The position numbers were made by a program, and so were the translations under genes. Under the pieces are notes generated by a model that was not told where the DNA came from, ran no database searches, and saw nothing but the letters and a program-made list of their open reading frames with translations. From positions 1 through 15,871 of the forward strand of contig CAYSCH010000223.1 of the NCBI GenBank assembly GCA_964429355.1: a stretch of DNA of 15,871 nt, given 5' to 3'. Of this stretch, positions 1 to 7,265 are shown piece by piece (within the stretch, counting starts at the first letter, position 1; each line of letters starts with the position of its first letter). This DNA is from JAAYAY01 sp964429355 (GTDB taxonomy: Bacteria; Planctomycetota; Planctomycetia; Pirellulales; Thermoguttaceae).

Positions 1-93
1 CAAACCAACCCTACCACCGCTGACAAACTGGTATCGATTCTGGCTGTCACTGACAACTATCACGTTCACACCACCAAGAATACATTTTTACCC

Positions 94-191
94 GTCTCCT
101 GTCCCCTGTCTCCTGTCTCCTGTCCCCTGTCTCCTGTCCCCTGTCCCCTACTCCCTGTCTCCCGTCCCCTCATCTCCGATCTCCGATCTCC
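94..191. repeat. Heptanucleotide tandem repeat (GTCTCCT/GTCCCCT)
   Basis: Fourteen consecutive 7-base units can be read. The first eight (94-149) are all GTCTCCT or GTCCCCT. They are followed by ACTCCCT, GTCTCCC, GTCCCCT, CATCTCC, GATCTCC and GATCTCC. The + strand is almost pure pyrimidine, so the - strand is a G-rich run of AGGGGAC/AGGAGAC units. No spacers or palindromes are present, so this is not CRISPR. Such arrays slip easily and copy number may vary between strains. No function can be assigned. Confidence 0.9.
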
Positions 192-726
192 CTGCTCTCT
201 CCGTCCCCATACTCCACCTCCCTCAGATTCTCACCGCGTCTCCTTCATTCGCTCGCCAGGCCGCCCCGGCCATCCGCCCCACACGCTCGCAGAATCCACC
301 TCCCTGGCGCTGGAGAAATACACAAGACACTCCCCGAATCCAGGGAGCCACTTCCGAGGTAAAAGTGTCAGAAAACTTCAATTCTCGTGCAAAGATGCCC
401 CCTGCCAGTTTCCTATGTCTCCTATCTTTGCCGCCGCCGTCAACCATCGCCACTGACATGAATACCCTGATACCAGAGCCCTCTCGCCCCCCGCAATTTG
501 GCAGAACCTCTCATCCGTTGACCAACGCACCCATTCCGACGAGTGAGGATCATTGATGAGTCAGTCAGGCCACTGTACAATCCGCATCAACCGGGATGCC
601 GTCCCTTATCTCCAGGGGGACTACCAACCTGGGGCCCTAAACGGCCTTGCTCGAAGCGAGGGGATGAAGGCAATCAAGGAAGTCGATCGCGACCAGTCGA
701 GGGAAAGGTTCTGTGAGGAGAATTCC
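192..726. other. Gene-free pyrimidine-rich upstream region
   Basis: No convincing gene is seen between the heptamer array and the glycoside hydrolase. The short open frames here (63 and 78 codons) have low-complexity composition and no recognisable motif. The first 93 bases of the window are also unassigned. An in-frame extension of the hydrolase reaches back to 553, but it lacks a signal peptide at its front, so I treat 553-726 as leader. A promoter for the hydrolase should lie here, but I cannot point to one. Confidence 0.5.
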
Positions 727-2823
727 ATGATTGATAAATCCTGTTTCCTTGGGCGATTGGGCCAGTCCCGTGTGTGGAACAGGTTGTCCGGGCCTTCCAG
801 GGCGTTTGGGCTTCTTCTGCTTCTGCTGTTTGCGATTGCCCCTCTCCCGGCCTGGGCGCAGGGCGACATGGACGTGGACAGTCCCTACGGCGTGTATGCG
901 GACATCATGAAAGGGCAGGAAAACGCCTTCGTCCCGAAGAACCTGGATCTCATGCGCCAGGCGGACCTGGCGTGGGTGCGCTGCGACTTCTACTGGGACA
1001 CGGTGGAAGGTCCGCAGGGAACGTGGCACTTTGACCACCTGGAAAAGGTGCTGGACCAGACCGAGGCACGGGGCTTGAATCTGCTCGTGATCCTCGGCTA
1101 CACGGTGCCCTGGGCACGCCCGGTTTGCGACCATCCGGAGCCCTGGCTCGAATATGTGCGCCGAACCGTTTCGCACTTCAAGGATCGCATCAAGTACTGG
1201 GAAATCTGGAATGAGCAGAACCTGAAGAGTTTCTGGGTGGCGGATCCGGACCCGAAGGCGTACGCGCAGTTCCTCAAAGCCACTTATGAAACGATCAAAG
1301 CGATTGATCCGGAGGCGGTCGTCGTTTACGGCGGGTTGGCGGGGGTTCCGTTCGACTACTACGAGCAAACGCTTCAGGCGGACGCAGGGCAGTACTTCGA
1401 TGTGATGAACATTCACCCCTATCGCGGCGGGTTGACCAGCGCGCAGGAGGTACGGAAGTTTCTGAGTGATATTCAGCGGTTTCACGACCTGACGGTGAAA
1501 TACTGCGGCCAGGACAAACCGCTCTGGATCACCGAAATGGGCTGGTCCACGCCTCCTGGGCTGGGCCGGTATTCGGGCCTGCTCATCGATGCCGCGCTGG
1601 CGCGCCTCTTTCCGGGGGGCGTGCCGGGTAAGATCGCCGTCGTTTGCGACCCGTCTTACCCGCCGTCCGGCTGCCTGAATACGGAGGTTTGGCGCAAGGT
1701 CGTCAAAACCGGTGCGGAACTCGAGGCCGTGCGGATCGCGGATCTGAAGACGCTTGATCCGACCAAACTGCCGGTCCTGATTCTTCCGCCGACCGAGTCG
1801 TTTCCGACGGACGCTCAGGACGAAATCCGCGCCTACGTCCGAGACGGCGGCACGCTCGCCGCTCTGGGCGGGATCCCGTTCTACTACCGTATGACGGTCG
1901 GGCCAGACGGCATCTGGACCGCTGGCGACGACCATTCGGCTACGGGTCTGGCGCTGGCGGAGACGTTCCGCGTGCATTGGTACGCCTGGTGGACACAGGA
2001 AGGCACGCCGCGCCGGCCCCAATCCGCCATCGCGCCCGGTCTGGAAACGCTGCTGAAGGACTACCCGGCCGGGAAGCTGACGGGTCAGGCGTTTTTCTCG
2101 GCGAAACTCCTCCAAGAGGGAGACTCGCTGGAACCGTTGCTCGTTTACGCGGAGGATTCAACCAAGGCGATCGCCGGCATCTATCGTTTCCGTAGCGACT
2201 GGAAAGGGAACATCATCCTGAATACCATCGAGGACTCGCTGGGTGGCTCCAACCGTACGCCGGAGCCGAATCAGGGCATTTACCTCAGTCAGGCGATTCT
2301 CTTGGCAGTTTCTTTCGGAGTGGAACGGTTCTTCCCCTACGAATTCCAGGCCGTCGAGCGCGACCAAGTGGACCCGGAACACCATTTTGGAATCGTTCAC
2401 GCCGACCTGACGCCGAAGCCCGGCTACCTGGCCTACCGTGCCCTGACGAAAGCGCGTCCTGCGGGATCGGTGAATCTGCCCGGCGAGCTGTTTTTGGCCG
2501 ACGGGAAACTCTGCATGATTTCGTGGAAACGTCCCGACGGCCAGACCGCCTGCGCCGTCTGGTCCTCCGATGGCCCGGTGACGAAGAGTGTCAGGATCTC
2601 CGGCGAGCTTACCGACGCTTTTGACTGCCACGGCTCTCAGGTGAAAGTCTGCGACCAAATGACCTTCAGCCAGAGGATTACGTATTTCGTTTTCAAAGAG
2701 GGTGAAGACGGCAAGGAGCCGAAATTGGAGCTGGCGACTTCGAGCCCGGGAAGCCCTGGGTTGTTCAGTGCAACCGAGAAGCAGGAAGGTGGCCACGACG
2801 ACGTCCCGATCGCAGGCCAATGA
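727..2823 (+). CDS. Secreted clan GH-A glycoside hydrolase (GH39/GH5-like) with inserted domain
   Basis: Predicted exported glycosidase of 698 aa. I chose the ATG at 727 because GAGGAG lies at 715-720, six bases upstream, and because this start puts a signal peptide (residues 1-44, cleavage after AWA-Q) at the very N-terminus. A TIM-barrel opening (YGVYADIMKG, then WVRCDFYWDTVE) precedes the acid/base motif EIWNEQN with Glu163. The likely nucleophile is Glu270 in LWITEMGW. That spacing is typical of clan GH-A retaining enzymes such as GH39 beta-xylosidases. Right after the nucleophile strand, residues about 279-509 form an inserted segment resembling a class I glutamine-amidotransferase-like (ThuA/beta-galactosidase-trimerisation-like) fold (ADLKTLDPTKLPVLILPPTESF, then AYVRDGGTLAALGG). 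The barrel then resumes with NQGIYLSQAILLAVSFGVERFFPYEF, HHFGIVHADLTPKPGYLAYRAL, and a small beta-rich C-terminus. Substrate is unknown; a xylan or other plant-polysaccharide target is inferred from the esterase next door. Family assignment is tentative, catalytic type firmer. Confidence 0.8.
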   Translation: MIDKSCFLGRLGQSRVWNRLSGPSRAFGLLLLLLFAIAPLPAWAQGDMDVDSPYGVYADIMKGQENAFVPKNLDLMRQADLAWVRCDFYWDTVEGPQGTWHFDHLEKVLDQTEARGLNLLVILGYTVPWARPVCDHPEPWLEYVRRTVSHFKDRIKYWEIWNEQNLKSFWVADPDPKAYAQFLKATYETIKAIDPEAVVVYGGLAGVPFDYYEQTLQADAGQYFDVMNIHPYRGGLTSAQEVRKFLSDIQRFHDLTVKYCGQDKPLWITEMGWSTPPGLGRYSGLLIDAALARLFPGGVPGKIAVVCDPSYPPSGCLNTEVWRKVVKTGAELEAVRIADLKTLDPTKLPVLILPPTESFPTDAQDEIRAYVRDGGTLAALGGIPFYYRMTVGPDGIWTAGDDHSATGLALAETFRVHWYAWWTQEGTPRRPQSAIAPGLETLLKDYPAGKLTGQAFFSAKLLQEGDSLEPLLVYAEDSTKAIAGIYRFRSDWKGNIILNTIEDSLGGSNRTPEPNQGIYLSQAILLAVSFGVERFFPYEFQAVERDQVDPEHHFGIVHADLTPKPGYLAYRALTKARPAGSVNLPGELFLADGKLCMISWKRPDGQTACAVWSSDGPVTKSVRISGELTDAFDCHGSQVKVCDQMTFSQRITYFVFKEGEDGKEPKLELATSSPGSPGLFSATEKQEGGHDDVPIAGQ

Positions 2824-2864
2824 CTTGGAACTTCGCTATGGACGAACGCCCTCCGGAGACGGAG

Positions 2865-2947
2865 ACAACTCTTGAGCATTCTTCCGCCAGGGGCTCGCGC
2901 CCCTGGGCGCCGCCCGCGCAGGCTGAAGCCTGGACACCAACATCTTG
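2865..2947. repeat. Dispersed double-hairpin repeat, copy R1
   Basis: This element lies between the convergent 3' ends of the hydrolase and the esterase. It has two perfect hairpins: CCAGGGGC/GCCCCTGG with a 4-base loop (2887-2906) and CAGGCT/AGCCTG around GA (2919-2932). A second near-complete copy lies at 9040-9119 and a partial copy at 5502-5542, both in the same orientation. The position is terminator- or REP-like, but there is no T-run, so intrinsic termination is uncertain. Confidence 0.8.
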
Positions 2948-3032
2948 TTGCTTACTCTGGACGGCTAACTCCGGAAAGCGTTATTTCACCTCCGCGTGCT
3001 CGAAAAGGCGCCGCTCGCTCAGGCCTCCGCCC

Positions 3033-5051
3033 TCAGTTGCGGAACAGCAGCGGCGCCAGTTCGCGCAAGCTTCGCCGCCAGCTTTGAAACTCGTGGGCCG
3101 TGTCCTGGGAGACATAGAACACGCTGTTGATGCCGGCTTGCTTCAACGCGTCGGCGTTCGCCCGCGGATCGCCGCCGCGACCACCTCGTCCGCCGCCGAG
3201 TTCGCGGCTGCCGGAGCTGACGAATACCAGCTTGACCTGCTCCTTGAAACCGGGCGTGTTGTTGACGTCATCCAGGGAGATGCTCCCGCCGCTGAACAGC
3301 CCGATGTGAGAGAACTTGTCGAGGTTGGCCAGGGTGATCTGCTTGGTTTCCATTCCGCCCATGGAGAGGCCGGCCATGGCGCGATGGGGCTGATCGGCGA
3401 GGGTGCGGAAGTTGGCGTCGATGTACGGGATCAATTCGTCGACGAGAACCGTCTGGAATGGACCGATCTTGAAGCTTGCCAGGCCGCCGAACCGGACTTC
3501 GTTCGTCATGCCGTAGGTCATCACGATCAGGAAGGGCTCGATCTTGCCTTCGGCAATCAGGTTGTCCATGATCAGGTTGGCCCGGCCCTGGTTGCTCCAG
3601 GCGGTTTCATCCTCGCCCCAGCCGTGCTGCAGGTAGAGCACCGGATAACGCTTGTCCGGGTCCTTGTCGTATTCGGGTGGCGTGTAGACAAAGGCTCGGC
3701 GTTGCGTGCTGGTGCTGCTGGAGGGAAAGAGAATCTGCTGCACCCGGCCGTGGGGGACGTCCTTCAGCGCGTAGAATTCCTGGTCGTGGGCTGGGATTTC
3801 GACCCCGCTTTCCCAACGAGTCGAACCGTAGAAGTTCAATGTGCCGGGATCGTTGAATGTCCCCTCATCAATCGTGAGATGGTAGTAGTGGAATCCTTCA
3901 TCCAAGGGCGCCGACACGCCAGTCCAGGCCCCGTCTTCGCCCTTGGTGAGCCGGGTTCCGCGAAAGCTCACGCCCACGTTCTGGGCCTGGGGCGCAACGA
4001 TGCGGAATCGAACGCGGCGTTCGGAGTTGACCTGGGGATACTGTTGGCCCGGCTGATTGAGAGACGAGGGCAGGAAATCCTCGACCACCGGCGCGGCCTC
4101 TGGACCTGCTTCAACCGGCGCGGCGTTTGCAGCGGTCTCAGGAAGAGGCAGCGAACGGAAGACACGCTGCGCGAAGTGGTAGAGACTATTCTTCCAGTGT
4201 GCAGGGTCGTGGGCGTTGTCGTCGACATGCCAGATGTGCGGGACGTTGTTGTCGCGGAGATAGGCATGCACGCCCTGGCTGATTCGTATCAAGCCGTCCT
4301 TCTTCCCGCAGGAGAGCCAGAGGAGTTTGAGCCTGGCCTTGGCGCCGGCGGGGTCGGGCACGAGTTCGTTGGCCGGCTTGGTGTTGGGGGCGGAGGAGAA
4401 GCCGCCCACCCAGGCGAAGGTGTCCAGGTGCGTCAGTCCAAAGTTGAGGGCCTGTCCGCCACCCATGGACAGCCCGGCGATCGCACGGTGCTGGCTGTCT
4501 GTTTCAGTGGAGTAACGCGACTCAATCGCCGGGATAACATCCTTGAGCAGATCCTGCTCGAAGGCGGCAAATGCGGGTGCCGCTTCGAAAACGTTGCCTT
4601 CGGCCCGATCGTTTTTCTGGGCCCGGCCATTGGGCATGACGATGATCATGGGCACGGCCTTTCCCTCGGCGATCAGGTTGTCGAGCAGGACGTTCGGCGT
4701 GGCGAAGCGCTGCCACTCAGTCTCGTCGCCGCCGATACCGTGCAGGAGATAGAGCACCGGGTACTTGTTGTCTTTCGAGTAACCGGGTGGTGTGTAAACC
4801 TGCATCTTGCGCGTAGCCCCGACGGACTTCGACTCGTAACTGACCATTTCCAGTTGCCCGTGGGGAATTCCTTCTCGCACGGCGTCAAAGCCGGCAGGCG
4901 GATCAGGAAAGGCCGGGACATCGTCCGGGTTCAGTTCGATCGGGCCGCCGAACCCGCGTCTCCCCTGGGCAAGGCTTTCAGAAATAGCCGCGGTGAGGAC
5001 CAACAATCCGATCAGCAGAAGCGGCAGCGAGTGCTTCCATCGCGTCATCAT
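3033..5051 (-). CDS. Secreted double CE1 esterase (feruloyl-esterase/XynZ-like) with central E-set domain
   Basis: Predicted exported esterase of 672 aa removing ester-linked groups such as feruloyl or acetyl from hemicellulose. Start at 5051: AGGAG at 5059-5063 sits seven bases upstream of ATGATG, and a signal peptide (residues 1-28, ...ESLA-Q) follows. Two CE1-type alpha/beta-hydrolase domains flank a beta-sandwich. Domain 1 (about 60-300) has HGIGGDETEW, nucleophile Ser195 in GLSMGG, Asp252 in CGKKDGL and His281 in NAHDPAHW. Residues about 325-430 look like a CBM48/E-set module (RVRFRIVAPQAQNVGVSFRG, GFHYYHLTIDEG). Domain 2 (about 432-672) has QHGWGEDETAW, Ser563 in GLSMGG and His653 in TAHEFQSW, but Glu617 (SGSREL) where the triad Asp normally sits, followed by a GGGRGGRGG insertion. 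Two complete CE1 domains in one chain make it about twice the usual length. It converges with the hydrolase, and both would work outside the cytoplasm. Exact substrate unknown. Confidence 0.88.
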   Translation of the reverse strand: MMTRWKHSLPLLLIGLLVLTAAISESLAQGRRGFGGPIELNPDDVPAFPDPPAGFDAVREGIPHGQLEMVSYESKSVGATRKMQVYTPPGYSKDNKYPVLYLLHGIGGDETEWQRFATPNVLLDNLIAEGKAVPMIIVMPNGRAQKNDRAEGNVFEAAPAFAAFEQDLLKDVIPAIESRYSTETDSQHRAIAGLSMGGGQALNFGLTHLDTFAWVGGFSSAPNTKPANELVPDPAGAKARLKLLWLSCGKKDGLIRISQGVHAYLRDNNVPHIWHVDDNAHDPAHWKNSLYHFAQRVFRSLPLPETAANAAPVEAGPEAAPVVEDFLPSSLNQPGQQYPQVNSERRVRFRIVAPQAQNVGVSFRGTRLTKGEDGAWTGVSAPLDEGFHYYHLTIDEGTFNDPGTLNFYGSTRWESGVEIPAHDQEFYALKDVPHGRVQQILFPSSSTSTQRRAFVYTPPEYDKDPDKRYPVLYLQHGWGEDETAWSNQGRANLIMDNLIAEGKIEPFLIVMTYGMTNEVRFGGLASFKIGPFQTVLVDELIPYIDANFRTLADQPHRAMAGLSMGGMETKQITLANLDKFSHIGLFSGGSISLDDVNNTPGFKEQVKLVFVSSGSRELGGGRGGRGGDPRANADALKQAGINSVFYVSQDTAHEFQSWRRSLRELAPLLFRN

Positions 5052-5090
5052 GGGAATGCTCCTAAGGCAACTAGAGACGGGTTTGGTGCT

Positions 5091-5249
5091 GCAGACGGCC
5101 AACGTGGGTTCGACCACTCCGAGGGCCTGGGCGTGCTTGCCCGGCAAGTGATGGACAAGGCCCCGGAAGTGAGCGGCGCCAGGATGGGAGGCCTGATCGC
5201 GGAGGATGGCCTTGCACAGGGCTGCGGCCTGGTCGCAGGGGTCGGGCAT
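5091..5249 (-). pseudogene. TPR-protein relic fused in frame to the esterase leader
   Basis: The - strand upstream of the esterase start keeps its frame open to an ATG at 5249. The roughly 50 codons from there fit a tetratricopeptide repeat: QAAALCKAILRDQASHPG, then a unit with Gly8 (FRG), Gly15 (LPGKH) and Ala20 (QAL) at correct TPR spacing. TPR/glycosyltransferase proteins often begin this way. The frame then runs without a stop into the esterase signal peptide, which cannot work behind a 66-residue soluble leader. I therefore read it as the truncated start of a lost TPR gene. A real alternative start is possible but unlikely. Confidence 0.4.
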
Positions 5250-5258
5250 GGGACAAGG

Positions 5259-5270
5259 ACGTTATAACGT
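5259..5270. promoter_or_regulatory. 12-bp perfect palindrome ACGTTATAACGT
   Basis: The palindrome lies nine bases upstream of the ATG of the TPR relic and about 210 bases upstream of the esterase start. It contains a TATAAC that could act as a -10 box on the - strand, but no -35 box is seen at 16-18 bases. It may be a dimeric regulator site or part of the esterase promoter. This is weak, single-site evidence. Confidence 0.3.
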
Positions 5271-5501
5271 GCACAGGATCCGGGTAGTCTGTTTGTCAGT
5301 ATGGAGACGCTGGGCCGGCCGGTCAACAGGGGGCGAAGTGGGGCGGCGGATTGTCGGGACGTGCCTGGGACCACCGCGACCGCTCACCGGGGTGAAGTTC
5401 AAGACCCCCAACAGAACGCAAGAGCTGCCCACGGGCATGGACGTGAGCAATCGGCGGTTGTCTCGGCAAGCGTCACCCACTGGCGAATGGCTGGCGGTGC
5501 A

Positions 5502-5542
5502 GCGCTGCCCGCGCAGCCTGAAGCCTGGACTCCAACATCTTG
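5502..5542. repeat. Dispersed repeat, partial copy R2
   Basis: These 41 bases match 2907-2947 with three mismatches, including the core AAGCCTGGACTCC and the following CAACATCTTG. Only the right half of the element is present; the CCAGGGGC hairpin is missing. It lies 38 bases past the stop codon of the Fe-S protein gene, in the same orientation as the other copies. The rest of the 5271-5580 interval shows nothing I can identify. Confidence 0.8.
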
Positions 5543-5580
5543 AAGAGCATGTCTCGTTTGCCCGTGATAAAGCGAGATTT

Positions 5581-6435
5581 CTACCCGATCCACAAGCCTT
5601 CAATGCGGATCTGGTAGCCTTCTGCGTTTCGGTTGAGGTAGTTGATCAGACCGCTGTGCCGCCACTGAAGCATACACATTCTCGGCTGGAAGAAGTATCG
5701 CAGGCCGAGCTTCAGTTCACACCGGGATTGCCTGACGAGGCCCTCATAGGCTTCGGCGATATAGTAGCCGAGATCCTTGAATCCGTTTTGGCGCGGCCCC
5801 AGGGGGCCCGTAACGCACCAGACAATGACGCCGGTGCGATGATCCGCTTCCATGACCACGCCGCAGTGCGTGATGGGACAGCCGCACGACATTCCCAACG
5901 GCCGACCGATGAGGATGTCGCCGGGCTGAATGTCCATTTCCCGCGTCAGTATCGGGTTGTGCGGGAGGATGATCTCGCGAGGTCCTGGCTCCTCGGGAAA
6001 ATGTTCCAGGTAGAAGTCGAACTCGCGGTCCAAGTGGTCCCGCCAGGCCGGCTGTTGGGAATCGCCCGCCAGGCCGTTTGCGATGAGCGTCCGGGATGCA
6101 CACGCACCGGCTCTCTGGTCGGCGGAACATCCTCCGCAGGCCGCGGCCGACTCGGGGTAGCCGGCTGTGGCATGAACAGGGAGTCGGCCCGCGGCGCGCT
6201 CTGTCGCGGTAACCCCGCGGAAGGCGTGGGCAAGTTTCTGGATGGCTTGATCGGCGTTGCCCTCTTCCGCGGGTGCGGCCGAAGCCCCCGGGTCGAGTCG
6301 GCTTTTCGCCAGGTGGATGCACCGGCGCAGCATCTCGGGTGAGGAGGCCAAACGATCCTGGAATTCGTCGCATGTGCGATAGCCGCAGAGGCCGCAATTG
6401 AGGCCGGGAAGCTGGATAGCGTTGGTTTGAGCCAT
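5581..6435 (-). CDS. [4Fe-4S] (PF04060-type) protein with Cys-rich C-terminal domain
   Basis: Protein of 284 aa, last gene of the ATPase/GTPase/Fe-S module. Start at 6435; a GGAG lies ten bases upstream, a weak but acceptable site. The N-terminus LPGLNCGLCGYRTCDEF gives Cys14-x2-Cys17-x4-Cys22-x16-Cys39, the Fe-S cluster motif seen in RnfB, the CODH/ACS gamma subunit and Fe-hydrogenase partners. A linker follows with Cys100, Cys103 and Cys112 (CGGCSADQRAGAC). The C-terminal part (about 150-284) has PGDILIGRPLGMSCGCPITHCGVV with Cys184, Cys186, His190 and Cys191, plus further cysteines at 207, 239 and 254. I do not recognise this second domain. The protein is soluble, with no signal or membrane segment. 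Inference: an electron carrier or metal-centre scaffold serving with the GTPase and ATPase upstream, from which it is separated by 128 bases holding three short palindromes. Confidence 0.75.
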   Translation of the reverse strand: MAQTNAIQLPGLNCGLCGYRTCDEFQDRLASSPEMLRRCIHLAKSRLDPGASAAPAEEGNADQAIQKLAHAFRGVTATERAAGRLPVHATAGYPESAAACGGCSADQRAGACASRTLIANGLAGDSQQPAWRDHLDREFDFYLEHFPEEPGPREIILPHNPILTREMDIQPGDILIGRPLGMSCGCPITHCGVVMEADHRTGVIVWCVTGPLGPRQNGFKDLGYYIAEAYEGLVRQSRCELKLGLRYFFQPRMCMLQWRHSGLINYLNRNAEGYQIRIEGLWIG

Positions 6436-6512
6436 GTAAAAGTTGCTCCGTGACGGAAGGGGTGTGGTCAGGTTACCGACGCGAGGCTGGTAGAGTCGTC
6501 TGTGGAGAGCGC

Positions 6513-6550
6513 ACCGCGGTGGGGAACATTCCCATGAGGCGGTCCGCCTC
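6513..6550. promoter_or_regulatory. Three adjacent palindromes between GTPase and Fe-S genes
   Basis: Reading the + strand there are ACCGCGGT (6513-6520), GGGAA-CA-TTCCC (6522-6533) and GAGGCGG-T-CCGCCTC (6536-6550). The last begins 13 bases past the GTPase stop codon. Packed together in 38 bases they could form an intercistronic RNA structure, a processing site, or operators for a promoter of the Fe-S gene. Nothing downstream resembles a T-run, so a terminator is unlikely. Confidence 0.4.
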
Positions 6551-6563
6551 TTCGACAGTGATG

Positions 6564-7265
6564 CTACTCTCCCCGGTAAAAAGTCTGGTTGTCCAGGGCC
6601 CGCACGACTCCGAAATGCGATTGCCAGCCAATCTCTTTCTTGCCAACGCATATCGTACACGTACCGGCAGGAGGATTTCCCCGCAGGTACATCGTCCCGG
6701 TGACCTCCGGAGTCTCCAGGGCCTGGGTGATCAGGGGATCGATCCCGATCCCATGGAGAGCATTCACCTCGCGCACGAGGACCTCGGGAGCAACATCCTG
6801 GATGCGGGCCCGAAACACCTCTCGCTCCGCTTGAGATACCCGGTCGATCTTCGTCACGACCGCGATGTCGGCCAGCGAGAGCATCGGGCCGACCTTCAAG
6901 GGCAGGTTCATTCCGCTGGTCGCCTCGAGGACAATGATGCCCAAGCCACCGTCCACATAGGGGGCGCACCTGAGACACAACCCCGCGGTCTCTACCAGCA
7001 GCAGTTCAGCGCCCTGCTGTTCGGCCCACCGGAGCGCGTCGCTCAGCACCATCACATGGCAGTGGTCCGGACACAGCTCGCCCGAGTACACCTTCCGCGT
7101 GGGGATTCCGAATTCTTCGGCCAGGAGTTCGTCTTCGTCGGCGAATTGTACGTCGAGCTTCAGGAACGCCACCTGACGGTCGGATTGCAGAAACTTCCGT
7201 ATCATGTGGCGAAGCACCGAGGTCTTGCCGGTCGTGGCCGGTCCAGCACAGATGATCAGTCTCAT
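6564..7265 (-). CDS. G3E/HypB-UreG-CobW-like GTPase with Cys/His metal motifs
   Basis: Soluble P-loop GTPase of 233 aa in the SIMIBI class that includes the nickel and cobalt chaperones HypB, UreG and CobW. Walker A is GPATTGKTS (8-16). A switch-like ETAG (92-95) and the base-specificity motif TKID (138-141) follow at the family's usual spacing. Three possible metal sites stand out: Cys65-His68-Cys69-His70 in GELCPDHCH, Cys97/Cys100 in GLCLRC just after ETAG, and Cys203/Cys206 in GTCTICVGKKEIGW near the C-terminus. The start ATG overlaps the ATPase stop by four bases (ATGA, 7262-7265), so the two are translationally coupled. Role inferred: GTP-driven delivery or gating of a metal or cofactor for an unidentified target. 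Family-level confidence is high; the metal and target are unknown. Confidence 0.85.
   Translation of the reverse strand: MRLIICAGPATTGKTSVLRHMIRKFLQSDRQVAFLKLDVQFADEDELLAEEFGIPTRKVYSGELCPDHCHVMVLSDALRWAEQQGAELLLVETAGLCLRCAPYVDGGLGIIVLEATSGMNLPLKVGPMLSLADIAVVTKIDRVSQAEREVFRARIQDVAPEVLVREVNALHGIGIDPLITQALETPEVTGTMYLRGNPPAGTCTICVGKKEIGWQSHFGVVRALDNQTFYRGE

Noticed and set aside
94..191. Possible CRISPR array
   Set aside because: Units are 7 bases with no spacers and no cas genes nearby.
637..2115. 492-codon open frame on the - strand
   Set aside because: Shadow of the glycoside hydrolase; Arg/Pro-rich composition and no motif.
2887..2950. Intrinsic terminator
   Set aside because: The hairpin is strong but no T-run follows on either strand, so only a REP-like or terminator-like role is suggested.
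2820..5267. 815-codon open frame on the + strand
   Set aside because: It is the antisense shadow of the double CE1 esterase, whose signal peptide, catalytic motifs and ribosome site are clear on the - strand; the + translation has no domain.
6436..6978. N-terminal extension of the Fe-S protein to 465 aa
   Set aside because: The extra frame is antisense to nothing useful, overlaps the GTPase gene and lacks conserved character; MAQTN start at 6435 places the Cys motif at the usual N-terminal position.
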